Shown here piece by piece: positions 1 to 6,075 of a stretch of 6,200 nt of DNA; position 1 is the first letter of the stretch, and every line of letters begins with the position of its first letter. This stretch comes from Bacteroidota bacterium (GTDB taxonomy: Bacteria; Bacteroidota; Bacteroidia; Bacteroidales; UBA932). Both the position numbers and the translations under genes were made by a program. The DNA is taken from the NCBI GenBank assembly GCA_009778375.1, contig WRJW01000138.1, positions 1 to 6,200 of the forward strand, in the 5' to 3' direction. Under the pieces are notes generated by a model that was not told the origin of the DNA, did not search any database, and worked only from the letters and a program-made list of their open reading frames with translations.

Positions 1-462
1 TGGGGTATGGCGTTTTTGACCGCTATTTCCCCCGTCGGATCCATTGCCAAAATGGTCGCCTTTTCCTCCTTCTCCTCCGGGACTAACGGCTCCGTTTACG
101 ATATTTCGTCCTGTTGACGACTTCCCCTGCTCACCGGCCTGAACATATAAAACTGCACCGGCTTCCAAGAAAAAATAGCTGCGTATGGGCAGGCTTTGGC
201 CGCGGGCAGCATCTGTTTGGTTATACGTGGCAGCGCCGTCTCCACCCCAAGCCTCTATGTAGTAATAACCTGTTTGATTGATAGTAACAGTAGTGGTAGC
301 TTGATACCGCACAGGGCTATTTACGGTAAACGACAACTGCGCATGCACCGGTTGCGGCGCAACGAAGAGGAGGGCAGAGGCTAAGAGGCCGACTGCCCAG
401 GGAGGGACAAAGCGTTTGCTGGTCCCTTTGACATGCAGATTTGATCTGATTTTTTGTGTCAT
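1..462 (-). CDS. Secreted glycine-rich protein, N-terminal part (runs off the left edge)
   Basis: An open frame of 154 codons begins with ATG at 462-460 and continues without a stop to position 1, so the C-terminus is missing. The protein starts with a long basic n-region (residues 1-18), a hydrophobic core around residues 22-35 (WAVGLLASALLFVA) and a signal peptidase I site VHA|Q after residue 41, so export across the inner membrane is well supported. The mature part opens with a beta-strand-like segment, then YYYIEAWGGDGA (about residues 67-78), FFLEAGAVLYVQAGEQG and a glycine-rich run GGEGGKGDHFGNGSDGG near residues 132-148. This resembles the glycine-rich domain found in many bacterial surface proteins, where AWG and LYVxVG motifs precede glycine loops. 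That assignment rests on pattern recognition only. Such Bacteroidota proteins often end in adhesin-like or type IX sorting domains, but that part is outside the window. No alternative start lies nearby. Its role is unknown; it is probably not functionally linked to the efflux locus. Confidence 0.8.
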   Translation of the reverse strand, partial: MTQKIRSNLHVKGTSKRFVPPWAVGLLASALLFVAPQPVHAQLSFTVNSPVRYQATTTVTINQTGYYYIEAWGGDGAATYNQTDAARGQSLPIRSYFFLEAGAVLYVQAGEQGKSSTGRNIVNGAVSPGGEGGKGDHFGNGSDGGNSGQKRHTP

Positions 463-476
463 AGTAAGTTGGGATT

Positions 477-503
477 AAATGTTTATGTATAGCAAATGTT
501 TAT
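477..503 (-). repeat. Short direct repeat ATAAACATTT, two copies, in the leader of the glycine-rich gene
   Basis: The 10-base word ATAAACATTT (minus strand) occurs exactly at 486-477 and at 503-494, with a 17-base period. A third exact copy lies at 1917-1908, directly ahead of the histidine kinase. The copies nearest each gene lie 14 and 15 bases from the respective start codons. It may be an A/T-rich translation-enhancing leader or chance in A/T-rich DNA. Confidence 0.4.
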
Positions 504-536
504 ATAGCTATAGGAATGGGTGATGGAAATAAACGA

Positions 537-544
537 CAAATGTA
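537..544 (-). promoter_or_regulatory. Possible Bacteroidota -7 element for the glycine-rich protein gene
   Basis: On the minus strand this reads TACATTTG, an exact match to the TAnnTTTG -7 element of the main Bacteroidota sigma factor. It lies between the kinase stop codon and the start at 462 and would give a leader of roughly 65-70 nucleotides. The -33 element is not convincing: the upstream TTTG motifs sit 14 and 26 bases away rather than about 19-21. Treat it as a candidate only. Confidence 0.3.
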
Positions 545-554
545 GTTTTTTTTT

Positions 555-1892
555 CTAACAAAAGAAAAGACAAAACTTAGTCATCTGTCCGGGCGTTGAA
601 TGTACCTGAATGCGTCCTCCGTGGGCGCGCATGATCTGACGGGCAATGCTCAGGCCGATGCCCGAACCCTCGCTTTTGGTGGTAAAGAAGGGCATAAAGA
701 TTTGATTGGCCAATTCGGGCGCTATACCGGGGCCATTGTCGGAAACCTCGAGGAGCGCCCCTCCGTCGAAAGATTTTTGGAAATGCAAATGGATGATTCC
801 TTGCGTTATACCTGCGCGCTCTATGGATTGTACGGCGTTTTTTACCAAGTTAATCATGACTTGTCCCAACAGGTTTTCGTCTGCATACAGAGGCGGGGCA
901 TCAGAAGAGACTTCTATATTAAAATGTATGTGTTCAAAATAGGGGAGGTGACTGCTGAGCACTACAATACCGTTTAAAAAATCGGATACCTCCAACCGTT
1001 CTTTTTGGGGCGTGGGCACCCGCAAAAGGCGGTGGTAGGAGGATACAAAAGAGGTTAGCCCTTTGGCTGTTTCGTGGATCAGCTGCAAACCGTTTTTGGT
1101 ATCTTCTTTTAGCGTATCGGCAGACGAGGAGTCGTTGTGTAACTGAAGTAAGGTGTCGCTCAAAGAGGTAATGGGCGCTATCGAGTTCATGATTTCGTGG
1201 GCCAAAATTCTGAAGAGTTTGATCCAGTTCTCCATTTCCTGCTCGTCCAAGAGTTGGCGGATGTCGTTGAGGACAATAATTCGGAGTTTTTGGTTGCGCA
1301 GGGCGACCAAAGAGGCCTGCACCAAAAGTTCTATCTGCTCCCTTTCGTTGGCAAAAACCACTTTGTGCTGCTCTCCCGAGCGTATAGCATGCAAAACGGC
1401 GTAGAGTTCCGGCATGGAGGATTGCAATTGATGCAGATGGGTAAAAACCTCTCTTCCTAAGAGCGATAAGGCCTTTTGGTTCGCCTGCGTGACGTGGCCG
1501 GACTCGCTCACTAAGAGTACGCCCGCATTGATTTTGCTCAGCAACACTTCGTAGTATTTCTCCTGTTCCTGCATAGCCAGCCGTTTTTGCTGCATCACCT
1601 CTTTGACTCTGTTAAGTTGTCGGCTCAAATCGGCCGTGCTGCTTCCGAGGGTAGGTTTAACAGGAAATTGGAAGGTATAGTCGTCGTTGGCTATGGCGTT
1701 GATAAAATAGTCCACCTTTTTATGCACCTGCTTGATGGACTTATATAAAACCCAAACCAACAGCAGCATACCCGCAAAACTTATACAAGCTCCCGTATAC
1801 TGCTCCAAATAGAGCAAATAAACACCTGCTGCACAGCATGATAACATAGCGAGCAGGAGCAGGAGGAGTTTAACGGGAAAAGATTTGTCCAT
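555..1892 (-). CDS. Membrane-bound sensor histidine kinase, NtrB/NtrY-like, with PAS domain
   Basis: This 445-residue inner-membrane kinase probably autophosphorylates and passes phosphate to the NtrC-type regulator encoded just upstream. Two hydrophobic segments (about residues 8-29 and 33-51) are separated by only a few residues, so there is essentially no periplasmic sensor domain. A linker helix follows (about 85-112), then a PAS-like region (about 113-210). The H-box is AHEIMNSIAPI with phospho-accepting His232; this variant of HEIRNPL is common in Bacteroidota NtrB-like kinases. The ATPase domain is complete: N-box NLVKNA with Asn352, G1 box DNGPGI (385-390), F-box FMPFFTTK (399-406) and G2 box GSGIGL (409-414). 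The C-terminus (FCLFFC) is slightly unusual but about where the fold should end. The start at 1892 gives an intact first membrane helix. It lies 30 bp after the regulator stop with no intervening promoter seen, so the two genes are probably co-transcribed. The signal sensed is unknown; the context suggests membrane or exporter stress. Confidence 0.93.
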   Translation of the reverse strand: MDKSFPVKLLLLLLAMLSCCAAGVYLLYLEQYTGACISFAGMLLLVWVLYKSIKQVHKKVDYFINAIANDDYTFQFPVKPTLGSSTADLSRQLNRVKEVMQQKRLAMQEQEKYYEVLLSKINAGVLLVSESGHVTQANQKALSLLGREVFTHLHQLQSSMPELYAVLHAIRSGEQHKVVFANEREQIELLVQASLVALRNQKLRIIVLNDIRQLLDEQEMENWIKLFRILAHEIMNSIAPITSLSDTLLQLHNDSSSADTLKEDTKNGLQLIHETAKGLTSFVSSYHRLLRVPTPQKERLEVSDFLNGIVVLSSHLPYFEHIHFNIEVSSDAPPLYADENLLGQVMINLVKNAVQSIERAGITQGIIHLHFQKSFDGGALLEVSDNGPGIAPELANQIFMPFFTTKSEGSGIGLSIARQIMRAHGGRIQVHSTPGQMTKFCLFFC

Positions 1893-1922
1893 TCGGGTAA
1901 GCTGAGAAAATGTTTATGTTTG

Positions 1923-3278
1923 TTACAATCCGTATTTTTTCATCTTGTTGTAGAGGGTCTGGCGGGTAATGCCCAATCTGCCGGCTGCTGCGGTAAGGTT
2001 GCTGCCGTATTGAGAGAGCGTCTTTTTGATAATGCGGAGTTCCATCTCTTCCAAAGTCTCCTCTTCGCGGTTGTTATGGACAACCTGCAAAAAGTCGGGA
2101 ACGATAAGGTGGGTGCCGTGGGACAAAATGACCGCTTTTTCCAGGGTATGTTGGAGTTCGCGCACATTGCCCGGCCAGCCATAAGCGCAGAATTTGGCCT
2201 TGATTTGTTCACTGATAGAAAATGGACTTTTACCGTATTTGGCCGCAAATTGCCGGAGGAAATGTTCTGCCAAAGGGAGAATATCTTCTTTTCGCGCCCT
2301 AAGAGGGGGCAGGGCAATTTCAATCGTATTGATTCTGTATAAAAGGTCTTCTCTAAAGAGCCCCTGAGCCGTCATGGCGCGGAGGTCTTTGTTGGTGGCG
2401 CAAATCAGTCTAATGTCAATGGGAGTGGGGCGGTTGGAGCCCAATCGGGTAATCTGTCGGTTTTGAATGGCAGCCAGCAGTTTGGCCTGTAAAGGGTAAC
2501 TCAGGTTTCCTATTTCGTCCAAAAAGAGGGTGCCGCAGTTGGCTGCCTCAAATTTTCCGGCGCGATCTTCTTTGGCGTCTGTAAAACTCCCTTTAAGGTG
2601 GCCAAAGAGTTCGCTCTCAAAGAGGGTTTCGCTTACGGCGCCCATATCGACGCTTACCATAATTTCTTTCCGGCGCATCGAAAGCTTATGCAATTCTTTG
2701 GCAACAACTTCTTTGCCGCATCCGTTTTCTCCGGTGATTAAAATGTTGGCCTGTGTGGGGGCAACCTGTCTGATCGTTTGGAGCACCTCCTGCATGGCAG
2801 GGGAGTCGCCCCATATTACCGTTTGTTCGGCGTTGAGTTCCTCTTTGAGGGCGTTGGCGTGCTCTTTGAGTTGCTTGACTTCGGATTTGGAATGGCGCAA
2901 CTGCAAAGCAGAGAGGAGGGTGGCGGTAAGTTTTGCGTTCTCAAAAGGTTTGACAACAAAGTCAAAAGCCCCTTCTTTTACCGCAGTGACTGCCAAGTTA
3001 ATGTCGGCATAAGCGGTAAAAAGCACCACCGGAACGTCCGGATGAGTTTTCAAAATGCGTTTGAGCCAGTATAACCCCTCGTTGCCCGAATTGACTCCGG
3101 CAGAAAAGTTCATGTCTAACAGTACCACGTCGATTGATTCCTGCTCCATAAGGGAGGGGATGAGGTTTGGGGAGGGGAGGGCGATGACTTTGGCAAAGAC
3201 GCTGCGCCCCAGGAGGGAAACGGCGTTGAGTATCGCTTTACTGTCGTCCACGACTAAAAGGGTGCCTTTTGTGGTCAT
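1923..3278 (-). CDS. NtrC-family sigma-54-dependent response regulator
   Basis: This 451-residue transcription activator has all three NtrC-class domains. The receiver (about residues 6-120) has the acidic pair Asp11/Asp12, phospho-accepting Asp55 (VVLLDMNF), Thr88 and Lys110 (VVKPF). A helical linker (about 128-150) leads to a sigma-54-interaction AAA+ domain (about 154-390). That domain has Walker A GENGCGKE (183-190), the sigma-54 contact loop GSFTDA (230-235, a variant of GAFTGA that keeps the key Thr233), Walker B LFLDE (251-255), the ATN sensor (294-296), the arginine-bearing FREDLLYRIN segment and GWPGNVREL (367-375). A Fis-type helix-turn-helix ends the protein (about 415-451, LTAAAGRLGITRQTLYNKMKK). 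All catalytic residues are present, so it should be phosphorylation-activated and able to remodel sigma-54 holoenzyme. It is divergent from the efflux operon and shares with it a 170-bp region holding a sigma-54 promoter and paired boxes, making that operon its likely target. No clear promoter of its own was found. Confidence 0.96.
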   Translation of the reverse strand: MTTKGTLLVVDDSKAILNAVSLLGRSVFAKVIALPSPNLIPSLMEQESIDVVLLDMNFSAGVNSGNEGLYWLKRILKTHPDVPVVLFTAYADINLAVTAVKEGAFDFVVKPFENAKLTATLLSALQLRHSKSEVKQLKEHANALKEELNAEQTVIWGDSPAMQEVLQTIRQVAPTQANILITGENGCGKEVVAKELHKLSMRRKEIMVSVDMGAVSETLFESELFGHLKGSFTDAKEDRAGKFEAANCGTLFLDEIGNLSYPLQAKLLAAIQNRQITRLGSNRPTPIDIRLICATNKDLRAMTAQGLFREDLLYRINTIEIALPPLRARKEDILPLAEHFLRQFAAKYGKSPFSISEQIKAKFCAYGWPGNVRELQHTLEKAVILSHGTHLIVPDFLQVVHNNREEETLEEMELRIIKKTLSQYGSNLTAAAGRLGITRQTLYNKMKKYGL

Positions 3279-3311
3279 AGCTGCAAATAAAGTACGAAAG
3301 TAGGAATTTTT

Positions 3312-3349
3312 GTCTAATTTCTATACACCGCCGTCAAATTTTTTTACAC
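3312..3349. promoter_or_regulatory. Twin-box candidate enhancer (UAS) for the NtrC-type regulator
   Basis: Two 17-base boxes, GTCTAATTTCTATACAC (3312-3328) and GTCAAATTTTTTTACAC (3333-3349), match at 14 of 17 positions and start exactly 21 bases apart, about two helical turns. The 15-base core of each is a weak dyad, GTnWA-N5-TWnAC, as a Fis-type helix-turn-helix dimer would prefer. Their centres lie about 111 and 90 bases upstream of the start predicted from the sigma-54 promoter, a usual range for NtrC-class enhancers. The repeat is seen directly; that the adjacent regulator binds it is inference. Confidence 0.55.
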
Positions 3350-3363
3350 TTTAATCTTTAGCC

Positions 3364-3404
3364 TTTATAGCGATTTTATTCATTTTTAGCGATTTAATAT
3401 TCAT
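3364..3404. repeat. Tandem repeat between the enhancer boxes and the sigma-54 promoter
   Basis: Two adjacent units share TTTWTAGCGATTT followed by TATTCAT. The first spans 3364-3383 and the second 3383-3404, sharing one T; the second carries two extra A bases before TATTCAT. It ends on the first base of the -24 element. It may be a bendable spacer, a site for a second regulator or a nucleoid protein such as IHF/HU, or a local duplication. No function can be assigned from sequence. Confidence 0.5.
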
Positions 3405-3419
3405 GGCACAAGTTTGGCC
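3404..3419 (+). promoter_or_regulatory. Sigma-54 (-24/-12) promoter of the efflux operon
   Basis: The sequence TGGCACAAGTTTGGCC aligns with the sigma-54 consensus TGGCACRNNNNTTGCW at 14 of 16 positions. The invariant GG (3405-3406) and GC (3417-3418) are exactly ten bases apart. The mismatches are G for T at 3416 and C for W at 3419. Transcription should begin near 3430, giving a leader of about 19 bases before the ATG at 3449. A sigma-54 activator gene is immediately divergent, which strongly supports the call. Confidence 0.75.
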
Positions 3420-3448
3420 ATATAGTTTGGCATAAAAACTTATGTGTT

Positions 3449-4801
3449 ATGTTTAGAATCTCGATTTTGACCCTTTTATTGCTCCTCATTACCGCTGCAG
3501 GGTTGCGCGCCCAAACCTTGTGGACCCTTCAGGAGTGTATTGATTACGCCGTAATCCACAGCGCCCAGATGGAGGTGCAGCAGGCAAATAACCGCATTCA
3601 GGATTTGAATCTAAGGGACGCTAAGTTCCGTTTAGCGCCCGACCTGTCGGGTTATGCAAGCGGAGGTTATAACTTTGGCCGGACGCTTGACCCCGAAACC
3701 AATACCTATACCAATATTCAATATTTGGGAAGTAACTTAGATGTAAGTGGCTCCATGCCCCTTTTTGCGGGTTTGTCCAACCTCAACAATGTCCGTTTTG
3801 AGCGTTATGGACAGTTAAAGGGACGTAAAGATTCCCAAAAATTGGCCGACGATACGGCGATGGAGGTATTGCAACTCTATTACGAAGCGCTTTACCGCAT
3901 AGATTTGGCAGCACAGGCAAAAGAACAGGCAGAACTGAGTGAAAAAGAAGTTGTTCGGATGAGGCGACAGGTCGAATTGGGGCTCAAGGCTAAGGCCGAT
4001 ATTGCCGAAGCAGAGGCCAAAGAAGCTGCCGACCTCTATTACTTGATTAATTGCGAGAACAACTGCGAGATTGCGCGCTTAAATCTTAAACGAAAGATGA
4101 ACTTTCCGGTGGACGAGTTGATAGAGATTGAGGCCGCTCCCGAAGAGTTGCGTCAAATGGTCGGCGCCACGGTACGGGCGGATTCTCTTTACTTAGTGGC
4201 TTTAGAGCGCCTTCCACACAGCGAATCCTCTGCATTGGCGGTAAAGCAGGCCAAGGCAAGGGTAGCGATGCAAAAAGGATTGCTTTTTCCCAGCCTCTCT
4301 TTAGGCGGAGACATCAATTCCCGCTACTACAATACCGCCGTAAACGAGCAAGGTTTTATTATACCCTTTAAAACGCAAATCTCCAACAACGCATCGGAAT
4401 ATATTGGATTGACGTTGCGCGTTCCCCTTTTCAGCGGCTTAAGTCGCAATGCCAATGTACAGCGCGCCAAGCAGAACCTCCGCATTGCCGAAGCCAACCA
4501 CAACGACTTGTTGCAGGAGGTTTATAAAGAGGTACAAAGGGCGGTGCAGGATTTGAACGCATCGGTAAAAGCCTACGATCAGGCTGTAAAGCAAGAGCGG
4601 GCCAGAGCGTTAGCCTTCGACGTGAATCAGAAAAAATACGAAGAGGGAATCATATCGATTTTAGACCTCTATACCAGCGCCAACCTTTTGTTGGCCGCCA
4701 AGGTAGAGACCATCGGAAACCTCATGAAGATGAATGCCCAACGTCGCATTGTGGCCTATTACGAAGGGACGCCGTTGACTACCGTAGATTTATTAAATTA
4801 A
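3449..4801 (+). CDS. TolC-like outer-membrane efflux protein (OEP family)
   Basis: This 450-residue protein is probably the outer-membrane channel of a tripartite exporter, trimerising to form a beta-barrel with a long periplasmic alpha-helical tunnel. A signal peptide is clear: hydrophobic core at residues 5-18 and cleavage LRA|Q after residue 21. The usual OEP internal duplication is visible, with PLFAGLSNLNNVR (104-116) matched by PLFSGLSRNANVQ (326-338), each followed by long alanine- and charge-rich helices (about 125-215 and 335-435). YNFGRTLDP (74-82) in the first half is a motif typical of Bacteroidota members. Length is normal for the family. There is no lipobox cysteine at the cleavage site, so it is not predicted to be a lipoprotein. 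It is the first gene of the operon, about 19 bases downstream of the predicted sigma-54 start point, with no Shine-Dalgarno sequence. The substrate cannot be read from this component; small molecules, peptides or lipids are all possible. Confidence 0.95.
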   Translation: MFRISILTLLLLLITAAGLRAQTLWTLQECIDYAVIHSAQMEVQQANNRIQDLNLRDAKFRLAPDLSGYASGGYNFGRTLDPETNTYTNIQYLGSNLDVSGSMPLFAGLSNLNNVRFERYGQLKGRKDSQKLADDTAMEVLQLYYEALYRIDLAAQAKEQAELSEKEVVRMRRQVELGLKAKADIAEAEAKEAADLYYLINCENNCEIARLNLKRKMNFPVDELIEIEAAPEELRQMVGATVRADSLYLVALERLPHSESSALAVKQAKARVAMQKGLLFPSLSLGGDINSRYYNTAVNEQGFIIPFKTQISNNASEYIGLTLRVPLFSGLSRNANVQRAKQNLRIAEANHNDLLQEVYKEVQRAVQDLNASVKAYDQAVKQERARALAFDVNQKKYEEGIISILDLYTSANLLLAAKVETIGNLMKMNAQRRIVAYYEGTPLTTVDLLN

Positions 4802-4814
4802 AAAATTATATATC

Positions 4815-6065
4815 ATGGACAAAATTATCGAAAAAAAGAAAGGATTAAAAAAGAAACACATTCCTTATATTTTGGGAGCAGCCGCCGTCCTGCTTTTTGT
4901 GGGTTGGCTGATTTTTGGAGACCACTCCTCTACATTGCGCATCGAGGCGCGGACGGTAAGTATGGAAAAGGTGCAAAAAGGGTGGTTTAACGACTATATT
5001 CGTCTCAACGGACAGGTGCAACCCATCAGTGTGATTCAGTTGAGCGCCATAGAGGGGGGCATGGTCGAGGTAAAACTCATCGAAGAGGGGACGATGGTCA
5101 AACAGGGCGAAGTGATTGCCCGCCTCACCAATCCGATGTTGAGTTTGCAAATCCTTGACAGTGAAGCGCAATTAGCCGAAAAACAAAATTGGTTGCGCAA
5201 TACCCGCGTACAAATGGAGCAGGACAAATTGAACCTGCGCCGCGAAAAACTCCAATTGGATTTGGATATTGAGCGAAGAAAGCGCAAATACGAGCAATAC
5301 AGTCAATTATACGAAGAAAATCTTACCTCCAAAGAGGAGTATTTGCAATCCAAAGAGGATTATGAATATGGTGTGCGTCAGCGTGCTTTGGTTATTGATC
5401 GTCAGGAGCAGGATTCTATCTTTAGGGGCGTACAGGTGGAGCAGATGGAAGAGAGTTTGGCCAATATGCGCCGCAACATGAGGATGATCCGCGAGCGGGT
5501 AGAGAACCTGAACATAAAAGCGCCCATAGACGGACAATTGGGTTTGCTCGATTTGGAAATCGGCCAGTCGATCAGTTCCGGTCAAAAAATCGGACAAATC
5601 AATGTGCTCTCCGACTATAAAATAGAGGCGATGGTGGACGAACACTATATTGACCGCGTGCGTCCCGATTTGGGCGCCACCTTTGAACGTCAGGACCGCC
5701 AATTCAACCTGCGCGCCCGCAAAGTCTATCCCGAAGTGCGGAGCGGACAATTCAAAACCGACTTTGTTTTTACCGACGAGCGCCCCGACAACATCCGCAC
5801 CGGACAAACCTACTACCTTAACTTGGAGTTAGGCCAACCCACCGAAGCGATCCTTATTCCCCGCGGCGCCTTTTACCAATCCACCGGCGGACGCTGGATT
5901 TACGTTGTCACTCCCGACGGCGCCACCGCCCATAAACGCCCCATCCGAATCGGAAAACAAAACCCCCAATTTTACGAAGTGTTGGAGGGCTTGGAGGCAG
6001 GCGAGCAAGTTATTGTATCAAGTTACGAAACCTTTGGAAACAACGAACGCCTCATCCTAAAATAA
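4815..6065 (+). CDS. Periplasmic membrane-fusion (adaptor) protein, MacA/HlyD-like
   Basis: This 416-residue adaptor probably joins the inner-membrane ABC permease to the TolC-like channel. A lysine-rich cytoplasmic N-terminus (KKKGLKKK) precedes one membrane anchor (about residues 16-34), giving the N-in orientation of adaptor proteins. The periplasmic part contains the first lipoyl half-motif (about 75-105, GGMVEVKLIEEGTMVKQGEV) and a long coiled-coil hairpin (about 112-232, rich in E, K, R, Q and L). The second lipoyl half follows (about 233-265, IKAPIDGQLGLLDLEIGQ), then a beta-barrel domain (about 266-345) and a membrane-proximal domain (about 346-416, ending in GLEAGEQVIVSSYETF). The hairpin is long, of the type used with TolC-class channels and MacB-type transporters. 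It starts 13 bp after the channel gene, with an A/T-rich leader and no Shine-Dalgarno sequence, and is followed after 10 bp by a permease gene. An RND-type partner is less likely because of that downstream gene. Confidence 0.94.
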   Translation: MDKIIEKKKGLKKKHIPYILGAAAVLLFVGWLIFGDHSSTLRIEARTVSMEKVQKGWFNDYIRLNGQVQPISVIQLSAIEGGMVEVKLIEEGTMVKQGEVIARLTNPMLSLQILDSEAQLAEKQNWLRNTRVQMEQDKLNLRREKLQLDLDIERRKRKYEQYSQLYEENLTSKEEYLQSKEDYEYGVRQRALVIDRQEQDSIFRGVQVEQMEESLANMRRNMRMIRERVENLNIKAPIDGQLGLLDLEIGQSISSGQKIGQINVLSDYKIEAMVDEHYIDRVRPDLGATFERQDRQFNLRARKVYPEVRSGQFKTDFVFTDERPDNIRTGQTYYLNLELGQPTEAILIPRGAFYQSTGGRWIYVVTPDGATAHKRPIRIGKQNPQFYEVLEGLEAGEQVIVSSYETFGNNERLILK

Positions 6066-6075
6066 CCGTAATCCC

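Noticed and set aside
196..384. Plus-strand open frame of 62 codons at the left edge
   Set aside because: It is antisense to the open-ended minus-strand gene, which has a convincing signal peptide, cleavage site and domain-like pattern; the plus-strand product has no recognisable features.
503..512. Perfect 10-base palindrome TATAGCTATA
   Set aside because: It is short and A/T-rich, with no loop or second copy; easily expected by chance in such a leader.
545..554. Run of nine T on the plus strand next to the kinase stop codon, as a possible terminator
   Set aside because: It would serve rightward transcription, where no gene ends, and no stable G/C-rich hairpin precedes it; on the minus strand it reads as A residues.
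555..600. Unusual kinase C-terminus FCLFFC as a sign of frameshift
   Set aside because: All ATPase motifs are in frame, and the last beta-strand ends at about the usual distance after the G2 box, so it looks like normal variation.
1920..3074. Several plus-strand open frames of 98-160 codons opposite the response regulator
   Set aside because: They overlap a fully conserved NtrC-family protein with every catalytic motif intact; they are shadows of its codon bias.
3279..3300. Near matches to the TAnnTTTG -7 element ahead of the regulator (TACTTTCG and TTTATTTG on the minus strand)
   Set aside because: Each has one mismatch and no -33 TTG at about 19-21 bases; too weak to annotate as a promoter.
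5307..5807. Minus-strand open frame of 166 codons inside the adaptor gene
   Set aside because: It is antisense to a normal-length adaptor with ordered lipoyl, coiled-coil and barrel regions, and shows no motif of its own.
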